Of a DNA stretch of 64,000 nucleotides, positions 29,494 to 37,808 are shown one piece after another. Position numbers and translations under genes: made by a program. The notes beneath the pieces are model-generated. The model worked only from the letters and a program-made list of their open reading frames with translations, had not been told where the DNA came from and ran no database searches. The stretch's first letter is position 1, and the number at the start of each line of letters is the position of its first letter. Source of the DNA: Fulvimarina uroteuthidis (GTDB lineage: Bacteria; Pseudomonadota; Alphaproteobacteria; Rhizobiales; Rhizobiaceae); assembly GCF_034321785.1 (NCBI RefSeq), contig NZ_JAXLPB010000003.1:482173-546172 (forward strand). The letters run 5' to 3'.

Positions 29494-31240
29494 GGATCTT
29501 GGCTCCCAGGCGAAGGGCGAGGGTCAGGCCCGCCGCCGTCATGATGATGGAGATGAAGGCGAGGGCGGCGATCGTGTCCATGGCGCCCGTCTGGAGGAGG
29601 GTGACCATCAGCGAGCCGATGACCTCGGTGCCCGCGCCCATCAGGTAGACGCCGGTGGCGTACTCCCGCAGGAAGATGATCATGATGAGCGCCCATGCCC
29701 CGGCAAGGCCCGGACGCACGATCGGGATGACGATGTCCCGCCAGGTGCGTCCGATCGTGGCACCGGAAGTGCGAGCCGCCTCCTCGAGCTCCGGGCTCAC
29801 CTGGATCAGCGTTCCCTGCAGCAGCCGCAGTCCGTAGGACAGGCCCACCACCATGTATGCGATGAAGAGTGCGACCAGCGTCGGCCGCAGCGGCGTCAGG
29901 AACGGGACGAACAGGAAGACCCAGAAGAATGCGAGGCCGATCACGAGGCCCGGAAGGGCGCGGGGCAGGAGGACGATATAGTCCAGGACCGTGTTCGACG
30001 TGCCGTGGTTCCGATGCCCGGCAAGCCCGACCAGAAGGTAGATGAAGACCGCCGCCGCGCCGCCGACCACGCTGAGGAGGAGGGTGTTGACGATGCCGCG
30101 CGACAGGCTCGGCACCTCGAGCAGGCGGTCGAAGTTGGCCAGCGTCACATAGTCGAGGAGGTCGATTCCCTGACCCCATGCGCTGACGAAGGCGCGAACG
30201 CTGATGCCGCCGATCGGGAGAGCGACCGAGACGAGCAGCCAGATCGCGATGCCCGTCAGGGCGATGACCTGGCCGTTGCCTCCGAGCTTGAGAGGCGTTG
30301 CCCGCGCACCCTTGCCGCCGAGCGCGGCGTAGCGGCGGGAGTTCCTCAGAAGCCGGCGCTGGAAGAAGACCAGCGGCAGCGTGATCAGGATCAGGACCAT
30401 CGCGACCACCGCCATGAGCTGGTAGGTCGGCACGCCGAACAAGGTCGTCAGCTTGTAGATGTAGGTCGTCAGGACGAGGATGCCGTTCGGATCGCCGAGG
30501 ACGAGCGGGATGCCGAAGGTCTCGAAGCCGAGAAGCAGGTTCAGGGCCGCCGCGAAGATCAGGGCCGGCAGCACCATCGGCAAAGTGACGTCGCGCGAGA
30601 CCTGCCAGATCGAGGCGCCGCTCGTGCGAGCCGCCTCCTCGAGGTCGGAGGGCAGGTTCCGCATCGCTGCCGAGACGTAGAGGTAAACGTGCGGCACGTG
30701 GCTGAGGCCGGCGATCAGGATGATACCGGGGAGCGAGTAGAGGTTCCAGGGCACGCCGCCGAAGAGTTCGCGGAACCAGATCGTCAGGAAGCCGGACGGG
30801 CCGACCGAGACCGTGTAGCCGAATGCGAGCACGATCGAGGATATGAACATCGGCACGAGCACGAGTATCTCGAGCGTCCGCTTGAAGCGGATGTCCGTCC
30901 GCGTCAGCAGGAAGGCGAGGATGCCGCCGAGCGGAACGGCCACGAAGACCATTCCGAAGGCGAAGATCGTCGTCGTGCGGAGCGCGATCCAGAAGGTCGG
31001 ATCCGTCAGGACGTAGCGGTAGGCCTCGAGGCTGACGCTCGACCGGGGGCTGAAGAAGGGCCCGTCGAGGAAGCTCTGGTAGACGATGAGGCCGACAGGG
31101 GCGAGCACGGCGATCGCCAGGAGCCCGATCGCGATGTTGCGGTACCAGCGCGCGTCGATCGGGGACGCGATCTTCGGCGGCGGATCGCCGCGCTCCACCT
31201 GCGCGAGGCCGCGCGCAATCTCTGTTGCGTTCATGGACAT
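29486..31240 (-). CDS. ABC transporter permease, two-domain (FbpB/AfuB type)
   Basis: 584 residues with two complete permease halves of about six spans each, as in ferric-ion (FbpB/AfuB) and 2-aminoethylphosphonate-type systems. Both EAA coupling loops are clear: DLEEAARTSGASIWQVSRDV in the first half and ELEEAARTSGATIGRTWRD in the second. The ATG at 31240 has AGGG upstream; the one at 31234 is the alternative. It is the middle gene of the SBP-permease-ATPase set. Confidence 0.93.
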   Translation of the reverse strand: MSMNATEIARGLAQVERGDPPPKIASPIDARWYRNIAIGLLAIAVLAPVGLIVYQSFLDGPFFSPRSSVSLEAYRYVLTDPTFWIALRTTTIFAFGMVFVAVPLGGILAFLLTRTDIRFKRTLEILVLVPMFISSIVLAFGYTVSVGPSGFLTIWFRELFGGVPWNLYSLPGIILIAGLSHVPHVYLYVSAAMRNLPSDLEEAARTSGASIWQVSRDVTLPMVLPALIFAAALNLLLGFETFGIPLVLGDPNGILVLTTYIYKLTTLFGVPTYQLMAVVAMVLILITLPLVFFQRRLLRNSRRYAALGGKGARATPLKLGGNGQVIALTGIAIWLLVSVALPIGGISVRAFVSAWGQGIDLLDYVTLANFDRLLEVPSLSRGIVNTLLLSVVGGAAAVFIYLLVGLAGHRNHGTSNTVLDYIVLLPRALPGLVIGLAFFWVFLFVPFLTPLRPTLVALFIAYMVVGLSYGLRLLQGTLIQVSPELEEAARTSGATIGRTWRDIVIPIVRPGLAGAWALIMIIFLREYATGVYLMGAGTEVIGSLMVTLLQTGAMDTIAALAFISIIMTAAGLTLALRLGAKIHD

Positions 31241-31267
31241 GGGTCGGACCCTGATCGGAGTGGGAGG

Positions 31268-31295
31268 GGCCGCAGCGCGTCGGTGCGCCGCGGCC
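31268..31295 (-). repeat. Intercistronic stem-loop after the binding-protein gene
   Basis: The arms GGCCGCAGCGC and GCGCCGCGGCC form a 10-bp stem with one mismatch and a 6-nt loop, lying 10 nt after the binding-protein stop codon. Such hairpins often raise the level of the binding protein over its membrane partners. There is no T run. Confidence 0.55.
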
Positions 31296-31304
31296 GTCGG
31301 GCGG

Positions 31305-32402
31305 TCAGTTCGACGCGGTTGTCGCGGCGGTCCACTCGCGGAAGAACTCAACCCGCTTCTGCGGCTGCATGTATGTCAGGAGATGATCGTCGACGTCGAT
31401 CGGGTCGAGTTTGCCGCCCACGCGCTCGTTCAGGGTCGAAAGGTTCAGCCCCTCGGTCACGTCGTCCCGGACGGACGGAAGGCTGCCGGCGGCGAGCGCG
31501 TTCTGGCCTTCCTGAGACAGCATGAAGTCCACGAACAGCTTGGCCGCCTCCGGGTTCGGCGAGTCCTTCATGATCCCGGCGAGACGGGAGAAGCCGGCCG
31601 TGTAGTCGGTGCCGAACGCGACGCCGAGGTTCGGGCTGTCCTTGACCCAGTCAAGCGCGTACGATCCGATGATGTTGATCGCCAGGACGTTTTCTCCGGA
31701 GACCACCGTCTCGCGCATCGAGCCCGAGCTCGAGTAGGTCTTCACCCCGACGCCGCCCATCGCCTTCGCGAGGTCCCAGAAGCTGTCCGTGCTCTGCGCG
31801 TCGTTGGTGTGGTGCAGGAAGCCGGCGCCACTCTTCTCGGGATCGAAGGTCGCGACGCGACCCCGCAGTTCGTCGCGGTTGTCGTTGAAATAGGCGATCA
31901 GGTCTGCACGGGTCTGCGGAACGTCGTCCTTGGACAGGGCACCCGTATTGTAGATCATGCCGATGGGCTCGATGGTCGTGGCGTACAGAGTGTCCTCGTA
32001 GTTCGCCCATTCGGGAAGGTTCGCCTTCTCGGGGGAGTCGTAGGGCTCCATGTACCCGTCGGCCGCGAGCGTCATCTGGAGGTCCATCGCGGCGGACCAG
32101 ACGATGTCGGCGCCCACCTGGCTGGCGGCGGCCTCCGAGATCGCACGGTTGTACGCGCCGTTCGTACCGAGATCGTTATACTCGACCTTAATGCCGTACT
32201 TGCCGGTGAAGGCGTCCAGCAGGCGCTGCGCCTGCGCGGCGTCGGTCGAGGTGTAGATCACGACGCGCCCTTCGGCCTTCGCCGCCTCGATCGTCTGCGC
32301 ATAGTCGGCCGGATAGCCTGCCGGCACGTCCTGCGCCGACGCGGCCGCGACCGCGGCGAGCGACATGGCGCTCGCAAAGAAGGTCGACTTGAAAATTCGC
32401 AT
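31305..32402 (-). CDS. ABC transporter substrate-binding protein (Fe3+/aminoethylphosphonate-type class)
   Basis: 365 residues with a Sec signal peptide (MRIFKSTFFASAMSLAAVAA, cleavage after ASA-Q). The mature part is an SBP_bac_6/FbpA-like fold: VVIYTSTDAAQAQRLLDAF near the start, GADIVWSAAMDLQM, and VVSGENVLAINIIGSYAL. This class binds ferric ion, thiamine, phosphonates or organic acids. The conserved iron-binding Tyr pair is not obvious. The ATG at 32402 has a strong GGGGAGGAG site. Given aconitase and a dehydrogenase in the operon, a di/tricarboxylate or its metal complex is a reasonable guess. Confidence 0.9.
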   Translation of the reverse strand: MRIFKSTFFASAMSLAAVAAASAQDVPAGYPADYAQTIEAAKAEGRVVIYTSTDAAQAQRLLDAFTGKYGIKVEYNDLGTNGAYNRAISEAAASQVGADIVWSAAMDLQMTLAADGYMEPYDSPEKANLPEWANYEDTLYATTIEPIGMIYNTGALSKDDVPQTRADLIAYFNDNRDELRGRVATFDPEKSGAGFLHHTNDAQSTDSFWDLAKAMGGVGVKTYSSSGSMRETVVSGENVLAINIIGSYALDWVKDSPNLGVAFGTDYTAGFSRLAGIMKDSPNPEAAKLFVDFMLSQEGQNALAAGSLPSVRDDVTEGLNLSTLNERVGGKLDPIDVDDHLLTYMQPQKRVEFFREWTAATTASN

Positions 32403-32514
32403 GTGAACTCCTCCCCATAAGCCTGGATCCCAGCCGCGCCTTGGCAACGGCTCCTCCGGGATCCGGGCGGTAGACGGTCGACGGACCATCCGCCGACCGC
32501 AATTCCCTCCTGCT

Positions 32515-32548
32515 AAAAATGGCCTAATGCGTGGAAAAAGCCATTTTT
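32515..32548. repeat. A+T-flanked inverted repeat between dehydrogenase and binding-protein genes
   Basis: AAAAATGGC and GCCATTTTT are perfect 9-bp arms around 16 nt. It lies 9 nt after the dehydrogenase stop codon (minus strand), with A/T runs on both sides. It could be a weak terminator or processing hairpin, or a regulator site for the transporter genes. Confidence 0.5.
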
Positions 32549-32556
32549 TTGGCCCG

Positions 32557-33654
32557 TTACCGAGCGTTGGCGACCATCCGGTCCTGCGGTTCGGCGCAGC
32601 CGACGACCGAAGCGACCCGAGAGCCGAAGGCATCGCAGTTCATCGAGCCGCCGAGATCGCGTGTTCGGCTATCCGGGTTCTCGAGCACCTCATCCACGGC
32701 TCGCTCGATCTCCGCGCCGGCAGCCTCGTAGTTCGGCAGCCCTCGCTTCTCCCCGATCCAGCTCAGCATCATCGCGACCGAGAGGATCAGCGACGACGGG
32801 TTGGCGATGTTCTGGTTCTGGATGTCCGGGGCGGAGCCGTGCTGCGCCTGCGCGCAGACCCGGTTCTCTTCCTTGTTGGCGTTGATCGAGCCCGCCAGGC
32901 CGAGGCTTCCCGACAGCTCGCTGGCGAGGTCGGAGATGATGTCCGAATAGAAGTTGGTGGAGACGATCACGTCGTAGCGCGACGGATCCCGGACGAGATG
33001 GGCGGCCATGGCGTCGATGATGACGTCGTCCAGGACCACCTCGGGAAACTCCTTGTGAACCTTGCGGACCCAGTCGAGGAAGAAGCCGTCGGTGATGATG
33101 AAGTTGTTCGCCTTGTGGACGGCGGTGACCTTCCTGCTGCGCTTCACCGCAAGCTCGAACGCCGCGCGGGCGATGCGCTCGCAGGCCTTCGAAGTCAGTT
33201 TGCGGACCGACAGCGCGACGTCCTCGGTCGGCATGAACTCGCCGAGACCCTTGAACATGTTCCGGTCGGGATAGAAGCCTTCGGTCGCCTCGCGCATGAT
33301 GACGAGGTCCATCTCCTTGCCCGGCAGGAAGGATCGTTTCCGGGCGGGACGGACGTTCGCATAGAGGTCGAGCTTGACCCGGAAGCCGCCGGACACGTTC
33401 GGTCCGCCCTGGTCGCGCGGCGGGTAGTCCATATGCGACTGCGGGCCGAGGATGATGCCGTCGTAGCCCTTGGCCTTCTCGATCGTCTCGTCGCGGAGCG
33501 TCGTGCCGTACTTCTCGAGGCTGGTGAAACCCACGTCCTCGTAGTCGCACGCGATGCCGAGGTCGAAGCGGCGGTTCGCCTGCTCCAGCACCTCCATCGT
33601 GGCCTTCGTGATCTCCGGGCCGATGCCGTCGCACGGCAGCACAAGGAAACGCAT
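32557..33654 (-). CDS. Isocitrate/isopropylmalate dehydrogenase-family oxidoreductase
   Basis: 365 residues of the beta-decarboxylating dehydrogenase family (isopropylmalate, homoisocitrate, tartrate and D-malate dehydrogenases). The N terminus has CDGIGPEI; the substrate loop region is RPARKRSFLPG; the catalytic Lys segment is VHKANNFI; the metal/cofactor region is STNFYSDIISDLASEL. It would oxidise and decarboxylate a 2-hydroxy acid bearing a 3-carboxyl group. Substrate cannot be read from sequence. The ATG at 33654 follows GGGGAGAGAGCG. It is the first gene of the leftward operon and divergent from the GntR regulator. Confidence 0.9.
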   Translation of the reverse strand: MRFLVLPCDGIGPEITKATMEVLEQANRRFDLGIACDYEDVGFTSLEKYGTTLRDETIEKAKGYDGIILGPQSHMDYPPRDQGGPNVSGGFRVKLDLYANVRPARKRSFLPGKEMDLVIMREATEGFYPDRNMFKGLGEFMPTEDVALSVRKLTSKACERIARAAFELAVKRSRKVTAVHKANNFIITDGFFLDWVRKVHKEFPEVVLDDVIIDAMAAHLVRDPSRYDVIVSTNFYSDIISDLASELSGSLGLAGSINANKEENRVCAQAQHGSAPDIQNQNIANPSSLILSVAMMLSWIGEKRGLPNYEAAGAEIERAVDEVLENPDSRTRDLGGSMNCDAFGSRVASVVGCAEPQDRMVANAR

Positions 33655-33723
33655 CGCTCTCTCCCCATTGGTGCGGCGGCGCCGCCGAGTTGGCATGAGA
33701 GGAGTTTGGCTTTCTCTCACGTC

Positions 33724-33768
33724 AAATGCAATAAAAATTTTGGACTTAGACGTTGAAAAATGCATTTT
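33724..33768. promoter_or_regulatory. Candidate operator of the divergent GntR regulator
   Basis: The 192 bp between the dehydrogenase (-) and regulator (+) genes contain an A+T-rich core with a perfect 12-bp palindrome AAAATGCATTTT (33757-33768). A matching half site AAATGCA lies at 33724-33730. The position overlaps the expected promoters of both genes. Confidence 0.5.
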
Positions 33769-33846
33769 GATCGGTCGTCGGAGTGGTTATACACTGCGCT
33801 TTTGAGACGGCGCGACGCCAACGGGTCGCGCGAGGGAACGTGTTGG

Positions 33847-34806
33847 ATGTCGGAAACCGCAAGCCCGCTCGTGCTGTCGCTCGCCGGAAGGCTCAGCGAA
33901 CTGATCCGCGTCGGGGACATCAAGGCCGGGGAAAAGCTCGCGACCCAGGCTCTGGCCGACCGTTTCGGCGTTTCCCGATCGCCGGTCCGCGACGCGCTGA
34001 CGCTCCTCCAGGAGCGTGGCGTCATCGAGCAGCAGCCCAACCGGGGCTTCTTCGCCAAGGAGGTCTGCGACACTGAGGGCGACGCCGCGGGAAGCGAACC
34101 GCTGCCGCACGACGCACTGGACGTCTACCAGCGACTGGCCGAGGATTGGCTCACCGACCGCATTCCTTCGGACGTCAGTGAGCAGATGCTGCGAGAGCGC
34201 TATGGTCTCACGAAGGCTCAGGTTTCCGACATCCTCGTGCGCGCCGCGAGGGAGGGATGGGCGGAACGCAAGCAGGGCTACGGTTGGCGCCTGCTTCCCG
34301 TTGCCAAGACCCCCGAGGCGTTCGAGCAGATCTATCGCTTCCGCATGATGATCGAGCCGGCCGCCATGCTGGAACCGGACTTCCGCGTCGATGCGAGGAT
34401 CCTCGCCGAGCAGCGGCGCATCCAGGAGAAGATGCTGGAGTCCGACATCGAGCGGCTCCCGGCCGATCGCCTTCTCGACAACGGCTCGAACTTCCATGAG
34501 GAACTGATGCGCATGAGCGGCAATCCGTTCATGCACATGTCGCTTGTCCGCGTGAACCGGATGCGGCGACTGCTCGAGTACCGCTCCAAGGTCGACCGAC
34601 CCCTCCTCTCGGTCCAGTGCTCCCAGCACCTCGAGATCCTATCGGCCCTCGAGCGCAACGAGATCATCGAAGCGTCCTATCTCATGCGCAAGCATCTTGG
34701 CGGAGCGTTGACCAGCAAGTCGCCCTTGTTGTGGGCTCGCGATGCGTTGTCCGCGAGCTCTGCGGAGGCGCCGGGGACGGCGACGGATCCAGCCGGGCGT
34801 TCCTGA
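33847..34806 (+). CDS. GntR-family regulator with two winged-helix domains
   Basis: 319 residues. Domain 1 (about residues 10-70) is a standard GntR wing: GEKLATQALADRFGVSRSPV then RDALTLLQERGVI. Domain 2 (about residues 92-150) looks like a second winged helix: MLRERYGLTKAQVSDILVRA then AREGWAER. An FCD-like ligand domain follows (about residues 155-300, with FRMMIEPAAM and the metal-type His in NFHEELMRMSGN). Most FCD regulators are 220-250 residues with one wing. It probably represses or activates the divergent catabolic operon in response to its substrate. ATG at 33847 with GAGGGAA upstream; a frame extends to 33760 without support. Confidence 0.85.
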   Translation: MSETASPLVLSLAGRLSELIRVGDIKAGEKLATQALADRFGVSRSPVRDALTLLQERGVIEQQPNRGFFAKEVCDTEGDAAGSEPLPHDALDVYQRLAEDWLTDRIPSDVSEQMLRERYGLTKAQVSDILVRAAREGWAERKQGYGWRLLPVAKTPEAFEQIYRFRMMIEPAAMLEPDFRVDARILAEQRRIQEKMLESDIERLPADRLLDNGSNFHEELMRMSGNPFMHMSLVRVNRMRRLLEYRSKVDRPLLSVQCSQHLEILSALERNEIIEASYLMRKHLGGALTSKSPLLWARDALSASSAEAPGTATDPAGRS

Positions 34807-35246
34807 AGCGCGAGAGCGTCTCGCGCGACGCGCGCTGAGGGGACAAGGGCGAATTGGATGTCGATGACCTCTCAGCCCCGTGATCAAAACCGGTCGGGTC
34901 GAGGAGGCGACTGGCTCGAGATCGAGTGCGTGTCGAGCGAGCCTTTCGCCATCCTTGGATACGAGCTCTTCTCGACCGTCCGGGCGCGTTCGCAAAACCG
35001 CGGCCTGCGGCATGGCGCGCCGAGGGGTGGGTCGACATCGGGTCGCTCGGAACGGGTTTGACGATGGCGGCGGAGCGGGCGATCGATGCCCGGCTTCGTT
35101 GATGCCCGATCGTACCGGTGCTTGCTGCCGCAAGAGGGGAACGTGCGATGCGTTCGATCACGGCCCGAATGCCGTCCGCCGCAAGCCTTCGCCGTGCACC
35201 GGGGCCATGGCGGCGAGCGTCTTGAAAATTCATGCCAACCGGGTGC
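34807..35246. other. Intergenic stretch without a supported gene
   Basis: About 440 bases between the GntR gene and the tRNA-Phe promoter. Several open frames cross it (for example 34880-35371 +), but none has a recognisable domain, ribosome binding site or coherent composition. No repeat or RNA gene was seen. Confidence 0.5.
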
Positions 35247-35275
35247 TGGACAGGCCGATTCCGCTTCTCTATAAG
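35247..35275 (+). promoter_or_regulatory. Promoter of the tRNA-Phe gene
   Basis: TGGACA (35247-35252), a 17-bp spacer, and TATAAG (35270-35275). Transcription would begin near 35282, about 55 nt before the mature tRNA. Confidence 0.6.
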
Positions 35276-35336
35276 GCCGGCAACCGCGAGGTTTGCAGCC
35301 GGAACGCACGATTCGGCAGGCGAACTTTAGCGCGGC

Positions 35337-35412
35337 GCCCGAGTAGCTCAGTTGGTAGAGCAAGCGACTGAAAATCGCTGTGTCGGTGGTTCAAATCCGC
35401 CCTCGGGCACCA
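35337..35412 (+). tRNA. tRNA-Phe (GAA)
   Basis: A 76-nt cloverleaf with encoded CCA. The acceptor stem GCCCGAG pairs with CTCGGGC; D arm GCTC/GAGC; anticodon stem AGCGA/TCGCT with loop CTGAAAA (anticodon GAA); T arm GGTGG/CCGCC with loop TTCAAAT. Discriminator base A. Confidence 0.97.
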
Positions 35413-35637
35413 TTCAATTCCTGCCTCAGGCCCCGAATTCCCTCGCCGTTAGATCGGTCGATGCGGCTTTCACCTTCTCGCGCCGCGCAATGCTCGTGAC
35501 GGTCCCGTTCGATGCGTCGAGGCGGCCGGAGGTCTCGTCTTCATCGACGAGAGGTCGGTGAAGACGAGGATGGTGCGCCTGCGTGCCCCAAGCCAAGGGG
35601 CAAGGCGGAAGGCGGCGTGCCGCTCAACCGTCTTGTG
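35413..35637. other. Spacer after tRNA-Phe, nothing recognised
   Basis: 225 bases between the tRNA gene and the end of the exported protein gene. There is no terminator hairpin, integrase remnant or repeated tRNA end that I can see. Confidence 0.4.
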
Positions 35638-36057
35638 TCATCGCCAGACGGCGCCCCCGAACTGACCTGTCGCATCCTTGATGGTGATGCCGGACAGATC
35701 GCAGTGGTTCGCGTTATCCCGCAACGGTGCCACGATCGTCCGGGCGCTCTTCACCGGCGCTTTGACCGAACAGTAGGCATTGAAGCGGGCCGGCAGGCCG
35801 ACGAGCGTATTGCCCAGATTGCCGCCGGCGCGGCAGTTGACGCTCGCACCGGTCAGCCTGCCGGCCTGATTGACCTCCTCGCCGGAGAAGTCGCAGACTT
35901 TGCCGGTCGCGGTTCCCGGCGCGCCGGCGGGCCCCGTCAAGGTGACGCCACGGATCACCACCCCGGTCGTCACCGGATCTGCGGCGTGGGCATGGGAGGC
36001 GGCGAAAACGGCCAGCGTGGCGGCGAAGACGGTCTGCAATCGAGAGGACTTGTTCAT
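35638..36057 (-). CDS. Exported protein of unknown function
   Basis: A 139-residue protein with a Sec signal peptide (LQTVFAATLAVFAASHAHA, cleaved before ADPVTT). The mature part of about 112 residues is Gly/Ala/Val-rich with four Cys (VCDFSGEEV; VNCRAGG; YCSVKAP; HCDLSG), enough for two disulfides. No known domain is recognised. A CDFSG-like motif also appears as CDFTG / CDFTS in the two paralogous proteins encoded just upstream, which may be chance or hint at a shared fold. ATG at 36057 chosen because it opens the signal peptide; the binding site AGGAGC is 7 nt before it. Confidence 0.7.
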   Translation of the reverse strand: MNKSSRLQTVFAATLAVFAASHAHAADPVTTGVVIRGVTLTGPAGAPGTATGKVCDFSGEEVNQAGRLTGASVNCRAGGNLGNTLVGLPARFNAYCSVKAPVKSARTIVAPLRDNANHCDLSGITIKDATGQFGGAVWR

Positions 36058-36210
36058 GATATTCGCTCCTGTGGGTTGGACGGGCGTCATCCGCCCCGTT
36101 GCTCGTTTGTGTACCGCTCGGCACACATATTTCGGTCATGCCGAAATCAGGCTGGTTCCGTCGGCGAGTGTCCGGGCCGCCATGTCGGCGGGCGGCAGTG
36201 CCACGACGGA

Positions 36211-36921
36211 TCAAAGTCTATCGCCCGGCTCGAACGTGCCGTCGGCGTTGTAGCGAACGGCGAACACCATGCGCCCGGACGTGAAATCGCAGCGCGCCGC
36301 ATGCGTCGTATCGTAACGAACGGGCCGTCCGACTTCGGCGCTTCCGGATCGGACGTAGAACACCGGAACCGGCGATATTCGCAGATCCACATTGGGCGGC
36401 GGCGCCACGAAGGACGACAGGATGACGAGGCCGTTCTCGTCGAGAAACGCGTTGCCGCAGCAAAGATCGTCGCGATGCTCGACGGCGAAGGGCGGCACTT
36501 GCAGACCGAATGCGTCGCCGCCCAGGCCGGGCCGGTGAACCGCCGCCGAAAGCCCCAGGGGATCGACGGCGAGCGTCACCGCGTTGGCTGGCTCGTCCGC
36601 CTGGGACCCGGTTGCGAGGACGACCGGCTGCGAGGCGCTGGCACGACTGACGATCGCGCCGCCGAAACGGGTGGGAGCTGCGGAACGCTTGCCGCCGATC
36701 GCCTGGTTTCGCCGCGTCGCGCCGGCTCTGACGCTGCGATCGAGCGCGACGACGAGCTGTGCGCCGGACCTGTCCTGCGGCGCGAGACGCCCCGTCGCCA
36801 GGCAATTGCTGAATATTTTCGGTTCGGCCAGACCCGCGAAACCCGCCTGTTCCTGAAACACGAAGAACGCGGCATCGGCGGCCGACCGGTTCTCGATGAC
36901 AATCGTGAATGACGTGTTCAC
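36211..36921 (-). CDS. Unrecognised protein, paralogue of the next gene upstream
   Basis: 236 residues. The GTG at 36921 (GGAG 9 nt upstream) is chosen because it aligns the N terminus (NTSFTIVIENRS) with the paralogue STLLTINIENDE; a GTG at 36942 is less likely. Shared blocks: an FFVFQEQ motif near residue 20, DPLGLSAAV near 125, and a C-terminal VFYVRSG then CDFTSG with YNADGTF. No signal peptide or membrane span is present. An insertion (about residues 50-100, Arg/Ala-rich) makes this copy more divergent. The fold looks beta-rich; function unknown. Confidence 0.6.
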   Translation of the reverse strand: MNTSFTIVIENRSAADAAFFVFQEQAGFAGLAEPKIFSNCLATGRLAPQDRSGAQLVVALDRSVRAGATRRNQAIGGKRSAAPTRFGGAIVSRASASQPVVLATGSQADEPANAVTLAVDPLGLSAAVHRPGLGGDAFGLQVPPFAVEHRDDLCCGNAFLDENGLVILSSFVAPPPNVDLRISPVPVFYVRSGSAEVGRPVRYDTTHAARCDFTSGRMVFAVRYNADGTFEPGDRL

Positions 36922-36993
36922 CGCTGACGTCTCCGCTCGCACTGGCCTCCAGGCCGTCGCCGGATTGCGACAGCCTGGAACGTTCGGGATCGA

Positions 36994-37653
36994 TCAGCCG
37001 ACCTTCCAGGTCCCGTCATTGTTGAGCGTGACGTTGATCTCGGTCTTGCCGCCGGTGAAGTCGCAGAGCGCGGCGTGAAGGCTCGCCTGCGTGAAGTTCA
37101 TGACGGTCCCCGGCGTATACGTGCCGGTCGCGACGTAGAATTTCAGGATGGGCTGGCAATCGACGAAGGTGTCCGGGCTGGCGACGACGAAGTTGGACAT
37201 CACGACGCCCTGATCGACGACCTCGATCGCCGATCCGACATTGTAGATCGCCGGAGGCGAGAAGGACGGCGTGTTGATGCGGAACGCTCCGCCCTGCACG
37301 CCTTCTTCCGCGACCGGACGGGACAGGCCGAGCGGGGTGAGTGTCGCGGTCACGGAATCGTTCGTCGTCGTCCCGTCGGTTTCGAGATCGATGGCGCGAA
37401 TGGCCGACGCATAACCCGAGGAATGGCCGACCTGCGGGGTGGAATGAGCCTGCTGGATGCCGGCGTAGAACTGCATGTTGATCTGGAATGTCAGCGTCCC
37501 GCCCGACTCCTGATAGCCTCCGAGGAGACCCGACCAGAGCGCGTTGCTGTAGACCTGTGACCCTCCGTCATAGATGGCCGGCTGCTGGAAGACGTAGAAT
37601 GTCTGGTTGGTCGATTCGTCGTTCTCGATATTGATCGTGAGTAAAGTAGACAT
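36994..37653 (-). CDS. Unrecognised protein, paralogue of the next gene downstream
   Basis: 219 residues with a polar, Thr/Asn/Gly-rich, beta-type sequence. N terminus STLLTINIENDESTNQTFYV, then FQQPAIYDG; middle TPLGLSRPVAEEG; C terminus LKFYVATGTYTPG, CDFTGG and NNDGTW. It has no signal peptide, membrane span or catalytic motif that I recognise. ATG at 37653 is preceded by AAGAG. It shares its plan with the protein encoded at 36211-36921. It lies directly downstream of an XRE repressor and an 11-bp inverted repeat, so that repressor may control it. Confidence 0.7.
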   Translation of the reverse strand: MSTLLTINIENDESTNQTFYVFQQPAIYDGGSQVYSNALWSGLLGGYQESGGTLTFQINMQFYAGIQQAHSTPQVGHSSGYASAIRAIDLETDGTTTNDSVTATLTPLGLSRPVAEEGVQGGAFRINTPSFSPPAIYNVGSAIEVVDQGVVMSNFVVASPDTFVDCQPILKFYVATGTYTPGTVMNFTQASLHAALCDFTGGKTEINVTLNNDGTWKVG

Positions 37654-37780
37654 CTCTTATACCTTTTGGACGTGAGCCGATCTGGCGATTACTCGGATTG
37701 TGGCCCGGAGAACTTCAATATCCGCGCCCACAAACAATGCGCGAAAAAGGCGAAAGACACAATTTTTGATTGTTTCGTTT

Positions 37781-37808
37781 AACGTAAAAGTTGCAATACT
37801 TTTACGTT
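37781..37808. promoter_or_regulatory. Perfect 11-bp inverted repeat, candidate XRE operator
   Basis: AACGTAAAAGT and ACTTTTACGTT are perfect arms around 6 nt (TGCAAT). It overlaps the last codons of the XRE gene and lies about 130 bp upstream of the 219-residue protein gene. The A+T-rich, symmetric form suits a repressor site better than a terminator, since no G+C stem or T run follows. Confidence 0.5.

Noticed and set aside
29246..31525. A 759-codon plus-strand open frame
   Set aside because: Antisense to the two-domain permease; composed of Asp/Arg/His-rich nonsense typical of membrane-gene antisense.
34880..35371. A 163-codon plus-strand frame running into tRNA-Phe
   Set aside because: It overlaps the tRNA and its promoter, has no family match and no ribosome binding site.
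35337..35412. tRNA-Phe as a proven island insertion site
   Set aside because: I could not find a second copy of its 3' end in the window, and no integrase gene is near, so integration here is only a suspicion.
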